A stretch of 64,000 bases of DNA from Dromiciops gliroides (Eukaryota; Chordata; Mammalia; Microbiotheria; Microbiotheriidae), in contig NC_057864.1 in the NCBI RefSeq assembly GCF_019393635.1, positions 467,898,617 to 467,962,616 of the forward strand, written 5' to 3'. Shown here one piece after another: positions 1 to 11,300 of this stretch. Under the pieces are notes generated by a model, which did not search any database, was not told the origin of the DNA, and saw only the letters and a program-made list of their open reading frames with translations. How positions within the stretch are numbered: the first letter of the stretch is position 1; each line of letters starts with the position of its first letter. The position numbers and the translations under genes were made by a program.

Positions 1-28
1 GCCTATGAGATTGGAAGCCTCTTGATAG
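1..28 (+). CDS. SLC47A2: SLC47A2 exon, 3' part only
   Basis: The frame reads AYEIGSLLI plus one base, followed by the donor GTGAG at 29. The exon starts left of the window. The glutamate at 7-9 corresponds to a family glutamate implicated in substrate binding. Phase 1 matches the next exon. Confidence 0.85.
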
Positions 29-1944
29 GTGAGACCTTGGGGTTCACAGATCCACTGGAGGGGCTGGGGGGGGGGGCAGGGACAGCAGAGCTGTCTCCTC
101 CTATTCAGAGGGATGTCAGGTGGAAGATAGATTAGCCTTGCTCTGCTTGTCCCCAGAAGGCTGAACCAGGAACAGTGAGCAGAAGTTAGGGAGCCGTCAA
201 TTTAGTTTGGCTGTTAGAGAAAATGTCCTCCTAGGGGGAGCTGTCCATGAGGAGATGGGCTTCCTGGGGAAATATTCCCAAACCACAGGATAGTAAGAAC
301 TACTAAGAGGCTGTGCCTTAGACATTTGCAAACTGCCTTACAAATATTATCTCATTTGATCCTCACAACAACCCTACACAACAGGGACAGAGACAGAGGT
401 GAAGTGACTTGCCCAGGGTCACACAGCTAGTAAGAGGTTGAGGCTGGATTTGAATTCAGGTCTTCCTGACTCCAGGCCCAGAGCTCCACCCAATTATTGA
501 GGTTTTAACACCTTTTCTCTTCCCTTACTCCTCTTTCTGGGGATGGCTGGCCTGTATCCAGTGCACTGTGGGAAGGCTGGTGCCAGCCCTGTGTTCATTA
601 AGGTTTTGTTTTCTCCTAGGTCTGCTCAGTGTGGTGGAATTGTCTGCCCAGTCCATCATTTATGAGGTGTCTACTCTGATGTACATGGTGAGTGCAAACC
701 TCCCATCCCTTCTGGGCTTGGAAGCAAGAGAGCTTGAGTCACCTCTGCCCCTTCTCCTTGTCAACTTTCCCAGCCTGGCACCCACTGGCTGTCCTTGGGG
801 ACTTTAGGATGAGTGGGCAGAGAACTGGGAAACCCTCAAGACTCTAGTTTAACTCCTTCTTTTACACAAAAGGAAACTGAGGCTCAGAGAGGGTAAATGG
901 GCTGCTGTGGGACATCTGGGGCTTCATGCTCAAGAATGGGCTTGCTTAGAAAGACCCCAATTCCATTTATCTTTAGTTGAAAAGGTATTGCTCTATTTCA
1001 AAATAATTGGCTTCTTTTGTGTTTTTTATGAATACTGAATTTAAGAATGAATTTGAGTATGAATATGAATTTAAGAAAACTGTTCTCATATTACTTTTAC
1101 TTTTTGTGTTTTTCTTTCTTTTTTGAGGTTTCCCCTTTTGTTCTGATTCTTCTTTCACAGCATGACTAATGCAGAGATATGTTTAATATGATTGTACATA
1201 TATAACCTGTATCAGATTGCTTCCTGTCTTAGGGAGGGAGGGAGAAAAATTAGGAACTCAATATCTTATAAAAATGAAGGTTGAAAACTATCTTTACGTG
1301 TAACTGGGAAATAATAAAATACTATTAAACTATTGTTCTGAGAAGGGGCCCATAAGCTTGACCACCCTGCCAAAGGGGTCCAGGACACAAAAAAAGTGGC
1401 TAAGAATTCATGCTGCATTCTCTTCCTTCCTTCCCTCCTTCCTTTTCTTTTTCTTCTTTCCTTCTTTCTCTTTTTTCCCTTCCTTCCTTCCATCCATCCA
1501 TCCTGCTTTCCATCCTATCTTCCTTCCTTTCCTTCTTCCATTCTTTTTCTCACTTTTCTTCTTCTTCTTCTTCTTCTTCTTCTTCTTCTTCTTCTTCTTC
1601 TTCTTCTTCTTCTTCTTCTTCTTCTTCTTTAGTGAGGCAATTGGGGTTAAGTGACTTGCCCAGGGTCACACAGCTAGTTAAGTATTAAGTGTCTGAGGCT
1701 GGATTTGAACTCAGGTACTCCTGACTCCAGGGCCGGTGCTCTATCCACTGCGCCATGTAGCTGCCCCAACTTCTTTTCTTCTTTATCTTTCTTTCCCTTC
1801 CTTTTCCTTCTTCCTTTTTTCCTTTTTTCTCTTCCTTCCCTTTTTCTTTCTCTTCCTTCCTTCCTTCCTTCCTTCCTTCCTTCCTTCCTTCCTTCCTTCC
1901 TTCCTTCCTTCCTTCCTTCCTTCCTTCCTTCCTTCCTTCCTTCC

Positions 1945-2023
<79 letters not shown>

Positions 2024-3713
2024 CTTTCTTCCTTCCTTCTTTCCTCTCTTCCATCCTCCTCTCTCTCCCCCTCTTTCTTTCTTTCTCTCACCCCTTTCCT
2101 TCTTTTTCTCTTCATTTCTCTTTCTTTCTAATGGGGGAGGTGGGAAGGAAAGAAAAAATATTTTTGTTAAGTGAGCTACAACCCAAACAAAATAAATAAA
2201 AAACAAAATAAGAAAAGAATATCTGCCCTAGCAGAACCCTCCTAAAGTAGGGGAGCTTCAACAGGGGCCAGGAAAACCTGCCAGTCTCTTCCTATTCCTA
2301 TCAAAAGTGAAGGTATACTTCTCTTTAATCGAACCTAAGAGGGGAAAAATTCAAATTTATAAGATAGCTCAGTTCAGTGAGGATTCTCCACCCCACCAAC
2401 ATTCCCCATCATAACTTTACAAAAGGATTCAGCAGAACATTTGTTTAAAGGGCAAGGTCTCTTAGTGCATCTCAAATGAGACTCTATGAAAACAAAAACA
2501 AAAAGCAAACCTCTTTATACAAGAGGTTCCAGCAACATCATGAGTGTGTAAAGCAAGATGAGCCTAAAAGTGATCTCCTATAGTTTCCCCATCTTTAAAA
2601 CAAGGAGGTTGGAATATGATAACTTTGACTCCGACTGTAGCAGTTCCCTTTCTAAATGACTTTAGTTAACCTTGAATGGCTCTTTGGACAGCACTGAAGG
2701 AGAATCATAGACTCCTGGGCTTGAAAGGAACCTCAGGGGATATCCGGTCCAGGGGCCTTAGCCTTTTTTTGTGTTCTGGAACCTTTGACAGTCTGTGGAA
2801 GCCTGTGTGCCGTTTCTCAGAATTATGTTTTTAATCACATCACACAGAATGTATAAAAGGACACAGGAAACCAATTATCTTGAAATGCAGTTATCAAAAT
2901 GATTTTCAAGTTAATGATGCCCAGTCTAAGAACATTCCCAATCAGTGGAAATCCAACTTCTGTCCAAATGTTTCCAGGGATGGGACATCCATTGACAAGG
3001 CAGCCCACTCCAGTGCTATACAGTGAATTCTGATTATTAGGAAACCTTTCTTTGCATTGAGCCCAAATCTGCTCTCCCATCCCTTCCAGCCATTGACCCC
3101 AAATCTGTCTTGTGCAGCCAGAGAGAAAAGCCTAATTCCTCTTCTATATGATAATTACACCCCCCAAGTCTTTTCTGTCTAAAATCTTCATTCCTAACAC
3201 ATTCCATAATCGTCACAGGATTTGGGTTTGAGTCCCCTTGCCATCTCTCCTTGGAACATTCTCTAGCTTCTTAATGTGTCTTTTAATATCTGCCACCTGT
3301 GATTGAACACAATATTCCAGATGTGGCAGGATTCCAGCATCCCTTCTTCTGGGTACTATGACTGTTAATCTGATAATAAGCCCAAGATCATTGTACCTTA
3401 GCTATTCTGGGCTGCCACATCACACGGTTGACTTTTGCTGAGTTTGCCATACACTACATCCCCCAGACATTTTTCATAGAAACTGTTATTTAGATATAGT
3501 CCCTTATCCACCCCCTCATTCCCATCTTGTGCTGGGATGGTTGACTTTTTGAACCCAAGTGGGGGACTTAGCAAGTTTCATTTTGATCCAGCACAGCATC
3601 ACAGCCCATAGGAATCTTTTGGAATCCTGATTTTGTCACTGTCATCTAGGGGTCTAGTCATCTCTATCTTCCCTCTCCCCTCTCTTCTTCTTCTTCTTCT
3701 TCTTCTTCTTCTC

Positions 3714-3746
<33 letters not shown>

Positions 3747-6700
3747 GTCTCTCTCTCTCCCCCTGCCCCTTTCCCCTCCACCTCCCCTCCCAGCTTTGTG
3801 TCATCCTGACACTTGATAAGCATGCCATCTATGCCTTTATCCAGCCAGACAGGGAAAAATGTTCAATAACAAAACAGAACCATGGACAGATCCCTGGAGC
3901 ATTCTATTAGGGACTTCTCTCTAGGTTGACATCAATCACCCTTCTTGAACTTGGTTGTCTACCAACAACTGCCCTCCTAGCTCCTTCCCAGGATCTCTTT
4001 TTCCTCCTACAGCTGCACTTGCCTTTTCATCTGGCTGCTTGGTCCATATCCTGGATCTTCTCCCTGTTATCCTTCACTTTAGCTCAAACACACAGCCTTT
4101 CCTGGGGGAAAAATGCAACCTAAAAACTTCTCCACTCTACAACAATTTTGTGTGTCTTCCTAAAGGCACACACGCTCACAGCAACAGGTACTTTTGCTTT
4201 TATTTATTTGTATTGATACTTCTGCTCCCATATTACCTTCATTTCCAAATATATCACTCCCCTCCCCCCAGCCCTTATAACAGGGAAGCAAAAGGAAAGG
4301 GTGTGGGGGGAGAGGGGAAACAGTTTATCAAAACTAATCAACACATCAACTGAGTCTGACAGTTTATGCAGAGGGAGGTCACAACGCACTTTTAATTTCA
4401 CCTTCACATCTTTGGTTCCAGATTCCTCTTGGAATTGGCTCCGCTGTCTGTGTCAGAGTGGGCAATGCATTAGGTGCTGAGGACACCCAAGGAGCTAAGA
4501 GATCTTCTGTTACGGGTGTGCTGTGCACCGGTATGTAAATGGGCACTGTCCAGTCCACTCCCAGCCTTTGTCTCTGGACCACGGTTCAGGATATGTCTTC
4601 TCAGTCGTCACTGGGCATATGCCCTGTGCAGACCTAGCCAAGTACTTCCTAATAGTTCAGGGACTTTCCCTTCCAGCTTTCCCCATGTTCCAGGATGGAT
4701 TGAGGGTTAATGTTATGACTATTGCAATTTCCCCTTATGCCCCAGATCCAATCCCATTATTCTGCTCCCAACTTGATTCAAAAGACCAATGTGGGGGGGG
4801 GGCGGTTAGGTGGCACAGTGGATTAAAGCACTGACCCTGGATTCAGGAGGACCTGAGTTCAAATCCGGCCTCAGACACTTGACACTTATTAGCTGTGTGA
4901 CCTTGGACAAGTCACTTAACCCTCATTGCCCTGCCCCCCCCCAAAAAAAAGGCCAATCAGTCACTGCTCTATAGCTTCTAGTCTTTGAGGGTCACCGAAG
5001 CATTGAGAGGCTAAGGGACTTGCCCAGGACTGCAAATACATTATATGTCTGAGGTGAGACTCGAACCCAGTTCTGTCTCTGAGGCTGTGACTTTATTCTC
5101 TGTACCACCCTGTTTCTCCACCAAGGCCCCTGCTGGACAAATTTATGAAGTGAATCAGGTTTATTTTATTTATTTATTATTTTTGGGTTTTTTTTTTTGG
5201 TGAAGAATGCGGGCATCCATTCAGGTTTATTTTAGAACATTGAGCTAGAAAGGACTTTAGAGGATATTGAGACAAAAATCCGTTATTTTACAGATGAAGA
5301 AACTGAGGCCCAGGTCCGTACTGCAATGCCTGGTCCTCCCCGGCCCTCAAGTGGCAACATGCGCTCTCCACCTCACCGAAACGCCCCTCTATCTTTCCAC
5401 CTCCACAACACGCACATTTTACATCCCATTTCCTCAGAGGCCTCTTCCTTGTCCTGACCCTAGTGTGTCAGATACGGTCACCCAGAGAGACAGTGTGTCA
5501 TGCTTCCCAGGAAACATGTTTGCTCTGGACAGACATTTCTCTCGGGGCTGTGACCACAAGCACAACCAGAATTTGACTAGGGCTGCCAATGATGGGGAAG
5601 GGGGAGGGACCGATGGGAGGGAGAGCAGTAGAGTTTGCACTTCCTCCCTGTGGTAGCCATTCTCTTGGGGGTTTGCCACCACCTGCTCAGGGGCTTGTCC
5701 CCCGCCGAGACTTAGCTTCTGTCTCCACAAGAAGGATGCCACTTTGGATGGACAATCATCTGCCTCCATTGGTGGCTGAACTGTCCTTGGACACACACAC
5801 ACACACATAAACACACTCACTCACTCACTCACTCACTCACTCACCTGAATTTGCCTCAGGCACCATGTTTGGTAATTATAGCTCTGGCCTCTCCAGAAAC
5901 CCAGTCCTTTTATTTCCTCAATTCCAGGAGCTTCTCCATGCCAGGCTCCCCTCTTCCTCATCCACAATTTTGAGAGCATTTGAGCAATCACGTACTCCTA
6001 CCTAGGCACCGGGACTCGTCCACTTCCTTTCTACTTTCCGATCTGCATTTACGCAGCACCTCCTCTGTGCTAGGCATTGTGGGTACAAAGGCAAAAATGC
6101 CCTCAAGGAGTTCACGATCCAAGGAGGGATAACATGAGTGAAAGCAGAAAGAGATCTCAGAGCTCATCCAATCCCTAGTCCCCGTGACCTGGGGCAAGTC
6201 ACCGGAGGCCAAACAAGTTTCCACATCAGTGAAGTGAGGGGGGTTGGGTGAGAAGGCCTCCCAGGGTCCTTCCAGCTCCAGAGCTGGGATGGTTTGATCC
6301 CTCATCTCACCCATGAAGAAAATGAAGTGCTTGGAGGCTGTGACTTCCCCAAGGCCATGAGAAGCTAAGCTGGATTTTCTACCCTAATGCTCAGTCTCAG
6401 ATCCAGGATCCTTTCCAACACAACACGCTACCTCCACTGGGATAGGAGATGCCCACAGATAAGAGGTTTCCTTGCTCCATGGAAAGACCACTGGCTGTGT
6501 CCAAAGACATGAATTCAAATCCTTTCCCTGATACTTAATATCTGTGTGACCTTGGCCAAGTCACTTTTCTCCAGTTCTTAGTCTTACCGTCTATAAAATG
6601 AGAAGGTTGGACTATATGGCCTTTGAGCTCCCTTCCAAGCTCTCTTAATGTAATTTAAGAACATGCTATCTTTTTCTTAAGCCATCATGTCACTGATCTT

Positions 6701-8304
6701 GCAGACCCCCAGATTTTTTTCAAAGGGAACTGCTATCCAGCCACAGCTGCTGCCACCCCCACCACCCAGCCCACATTGTCCTACTTAATCTGAACCTGTG
6801 ATCAAAGAGGGCAAAATGAGATGGGAACAGAAGAGAGAACCAAAGTGTTAGAGGGAAATCTGAAGAAGGGAGGACAATCATGGAAGGCTTCATGGAGGAG
6901 GTGGCTTTTTTGGGGGGGGGCAATGGGGGTTAAGTGACTTGCCCAGGGTCACACAGCTAGTAAGTGTAAAGTGTCTGAGGTCGGATTTGAACTCAGGTAC
7001 TCCTGAATCCAGGGCTGGTGCTTTATCCACTGCGCCACCTAGCTGCCCCCTGGTGGGACCATTTCTAATGCTTTTTCTTGTCTCTCCGTTTCAGTTGGCA
7101 TCTTCTTTGTCACTGGCTCCCTGATGCTCATCTTCAAGGACCTCTTGGGATGGATTTTTACTAATGATGAGTAGGTAATCGATATCCCTATACCCTTGGG
7201 CAAACACCCCGCATTGGCTCCTAGCTAGTCCTGGGAGGGCTCCTTGAGGGGTCCTCGGGTTCACACATTAAAGGTACACAGCTGGCTGCCTCTTTGTCTC
7301 TGACATCTTCAAGTGTGTCGGCTGGAGTGTGGAGGGGGAGTGGAGGCGCCCATGATACATGTTCTGGGGATACATGTACAGTCAGTCAGCAAGCATTTAT
7401 TAAGTGCTTACTGTATGCCAGACCCTATTAAGTTTGGAGAACATAGGTAATCAAAAAGCATTTATTATGCACTTACTATGTGCTAGACCATTATTAGGTT
7501 TAGGGGATATCAATACTCTGTCAATCAACAAGCATTAAGTGCTTACTGTATGCCTGGCAAAGTGAAAAATTCTGGGAATACTAAGAAAGGCAAATATAAA
7601 GTCCCTGCCCTCAGGAAGCTCACATTCTAGTGGGAGAGGACAAAATGAGATAGTCTCCCCTTTGAGAAGATTATATTCTACTTGGAGGATGTAACACTTG
7701 TCAACCAATTAACAAGCATTTATTAAATGTCTTCCATGGGTCATTCTTGGGCTGTGCTCAGCTTTGGGGTACAAATAAAATGAGACAGTGTCTGCCTTCA
7801 GCTTATCTTCTTCCGGAGACCTATGTGTTCACACCTAAGTAAGTCTATAATATATGAGAGAAAGGGCCTGGATTTGTGATTTCATTGTTATAATAAGTTC
7901 TAGTAGGGGAAACTCCTTTTGCCAATGCAAGTTAGTAACTTCTCCACAACCTGCAGTGCTAGGCCAGGGCTCCTAACCTTTTCTGGGGCATAGACCCTCT
8001 TTGGCAGTCTGGGGCAGCCCGCTGATCCCTTCTCAGAACAACGTCTATAATTGTATGAAATAATATACACAAGATGGCAATGGAAACCCGTTATGTTGAA
8101 ATAAAGATGTCATTGTTTTCCACCCAAGTTCACGAACCCTCTGAAATCTGTCTAAAGGGCTCTACTTAAAAATCCCTGTCTTATAGCATTTGTTGCCTAG
8201 ATTCCTGAAAAGTGAGAGATTTGCCCAGGCTCACCCCTGCCAGTGTATGTCTTTAACCAATCCTAGTTCTTTCTGGATCAAGACTAGCCCTCTCTTGGAT
8301 ATGA

Positions 8305-8346
<42 letters not shown>

Positions 8347-11300
8347 ATACACACATACCCCATCCCACACCCCTAAATTGTAGAGCTTGGGGCACTAGCA
8401 ACTGGGTGAATCAGGAAAGACCTTGAAGGGAGCTGGGGGTTCCAAGAGAAGGCATTGAGGAGGGGGAGTAATCCGGAATAAGCCACATTTGAGGCCACTT
8501 TTGGGGAAGGACATGGGTGGAGAGGAGCGTTCTACCCTCAGACACCCTTCAGTGACTATTCATTAGTTCAAGAACAGGGGCCAGATTCTTCAAGGTCCCC
8601 TCCCTTCCCTGGAAGAATAGCTATAGCATTTATATATGTATGTATGTACATGCGCATGTTTACATACGCATACATGTATATGTACATGTACATGCAGATT
8701 CATGTGCATAAAGTATACATTATAGGTGACATCTATTATGTTACATGCTACACACATATCACATGTAGCATATAATACATATACTCATATATAAACACAC
8801 ATGTATGTGTATATATGTAATTCTATATTATGCTATATAAATATATAAATGTTATCTGTAGCATATAACATATGTAATTGTATGTACACATATATGTATA
8901 TATACACAATTATATATTATATGGTACATCTATCATTGTATATATTATATATTTATAGATAAATATAATTTACATGAATATAAATTAAAAGTGCTAGATC
9001 AAGGGCACTAAGTTCACAAGCCCTAAGAGGCTTTGCTGCAGACAATCTGTGGGGCCTTGGACAAAAGCACTTCATCTCCCAGGGCCTCGGTGTCCTCATG
9101 TATAAAAGGAGATGAATCGGACCCTGGACATTCTCCTAGCTCAAGATCTTATGGGTTTTGAGAGCAAAGGGGAATGAGATCCCCACTCCTGAGGGGTCCT
9201 GGGGACAAGGGCCTCTGACTGACCCAAGTTCACCCTCTTAGAATCAGACCTAGAGATGTATGAAAGCATGACTGTTGGGGCAGCTAGGTGGTACAGTGGA
9301 TAGAGCACTGGCCTTGGATTCAGGAGGACCTGAGTTCAAATCTGGTCTTAGACACTTAACACTTACTAGCTGTGTGACCCTGGGCAAGTCACTTAACCCC
9401 AATTGCCCCGGAAAAACAAGACAAAACAAAACAAAAACACATGACTGTTACAAGGGCAAGGGCAAGGGCAAGGGCAAGAAGGCCAGGTGTGTGTGTGTGT
9501 CACCTGGAGGCCTCAGCTTCCTTTGTCTCTCTCATTGATGCTTCTCAGTGGGCAGGGCACGTGTGAGCCTGCAGCTGACCACACACTTTGTTAGCCCTCA
9601 GTGAATGAATGGTCTTTCTCATTCCTCTTGCAGAGAAGTCAACGCCCTGGTGAGCTGGGTGATGCCTGTCTATATTGTGTATAACCTGTTTGAGTCGCTC
9701 TGTGTAAGTCTATTCCTGAGCTCGGGGCCACCTCCCTCCCTCCCCAAAGCAGCCCCAAACATGTGGCCCCTCCCTCCTGACCCCCCACCTCTTGCCCTTT
9801 ACCCAATTCCTCCTTAGTTTTGCTTCTCTCTCACTGTTCCCCCAAGCTGCATGGAGAAAGTGTGTGTGCTGAAAGCAAGCTCCTGACTCCTGAACACCAA
9901 AGGCCAGGGAGGATGGAAGACCTCCCTTGCTGAGGACCAATAACTCAAAACCAGGGCCAGCCCTCTGGTCAATGGCTGAGGGAAGAATCAACCCATTCTA
10001 AGAGAGGCATGATATCATCAGGGACCCTAGAGCTTACCTACTCTATTCCTGTCACGATGAGGACAGATCAGGAAACACTTGACGCATATTATTTTACTGG
10101 ATCCTCACAACAAGCCTGTGATAATAACAGCTAACACTGATAGTGCTTTAAGCTTTGCCAAGCATTTTATATAAACTCTCTCATTTGATCCACCTGTGAG
10201 GAAAGTGCTATTTAATGCCCCCATTTTGCAGATGAGGGAACTGAGACAGTGACATGAAGTGACTGGGCCCAGGGCCCCAGAGCGAGTGTCTAAGGTAGGA
10301 TTTGAACTCAGATCTGCCCGATTCTAAGTCCCAAGTCCAATCCACTATGCTCCCTAGCTACCTAATATCAGCTAATCAGAATCGGAATTTGAAGTCAGGT
10401 CTTCTGGCTCCAGAGCTAGTCAATGTGCTCTCTTCTACCTTATCACAGTGGAGGAGGAGACTTGGATGACAGAGGAGTCTGACCCTAGGTCTGAGTTCAG
10501 GTCCTGCAGCTGACTCCAAGTTCAGCCCTCGAAGTTTGGCATTCTTTGCTTTATATCATGTCCCCTCTCTGCCAGGGACCACAGATTATGGGGTATGCTC
10601 AGAGCCAGGGGGGGGAAGCTGTGTGACACAGCCGCCTGAAGGTAGGCTTGTCTCAAGGTCAGGAAGACCTGTGCCCAAAGCCCAGCTCTGACACTAGGCA
10701 AAGTGAATATTCTCAGACTGTGGGCACAATCTACCCCTAGCCTCTACCTTAGAGGTTGGGCGTGAGATTCAAAGCCTTACGATGCCTGCCTAATATTGTC
10801 CTCCTCACGGGCTGTCTCCTCATTATTATAATGACTTCCCTGGGGCCTCTAAGGCTTCCTGTGTCCTTTTCTGGGGCACTATAGAGCAGACTGGATTTAG
10901 AAACAAGACTGCTGTCCAAATTCCAGCTGTTACCTAATACTTGTGTGGCCTTGGGCTTGACCTCACTGGGCCTCAATGACCTCGTCCGTGAGATGATGGG
11001 GACGGCTTAGATGGTCTCCGAGCTCCATTCTACCATTTGAGGATCCAAAGACCCCCAAACCTCACCGGGCCTCAGTTTCCCTATCTGTAAAGTGAGGGTT
11101 GGATGGCCCCTCTAGGTTGCTAATCCCACAATCCCTTCCTTTTGTTTCCCCAATAGTGTGTCTGTGGAGCTGTGCTGAGGGGAACTGGCAAGCTCGTCTT
11201 CGGGGCCACCGTGAATGCCATAGGCTATTACTGCATTGGTCTCCCGATCGGGGCAGTGTTGGTATTTGTGATGAGAATTGGAGTTATCGGTATGAGACGC

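Noticed and set aside
330-500. tRNA gene-like boxes in SINE and MIR copies
   Set aside because: The boxes belong to tRNA-derived SINEs; no complete cloverleaf for a functional tRNA was seen.
1358-2206. Several open frames of 75-173 codons on both strands
   Set aside because: They are translations of CTT/CCTT arrays (poly-Ser, Phe, Leu or Lys/Arg/Glu repeats) with no non-repeat content beyond the SINE.
6939-7124. Open frame including a membrane-like segment
   Set aside because: It joins a SINE translation to sequence in the wrong frame for the SLC47A2 exon at 7095.
9275-9538. Open frame starting MGQLGGTVDRALALDSGG
   Set aside because: The same peptide recurs at 23701, 58771, 62936 and 63142 because it is the SINE itself; it is not a gene.
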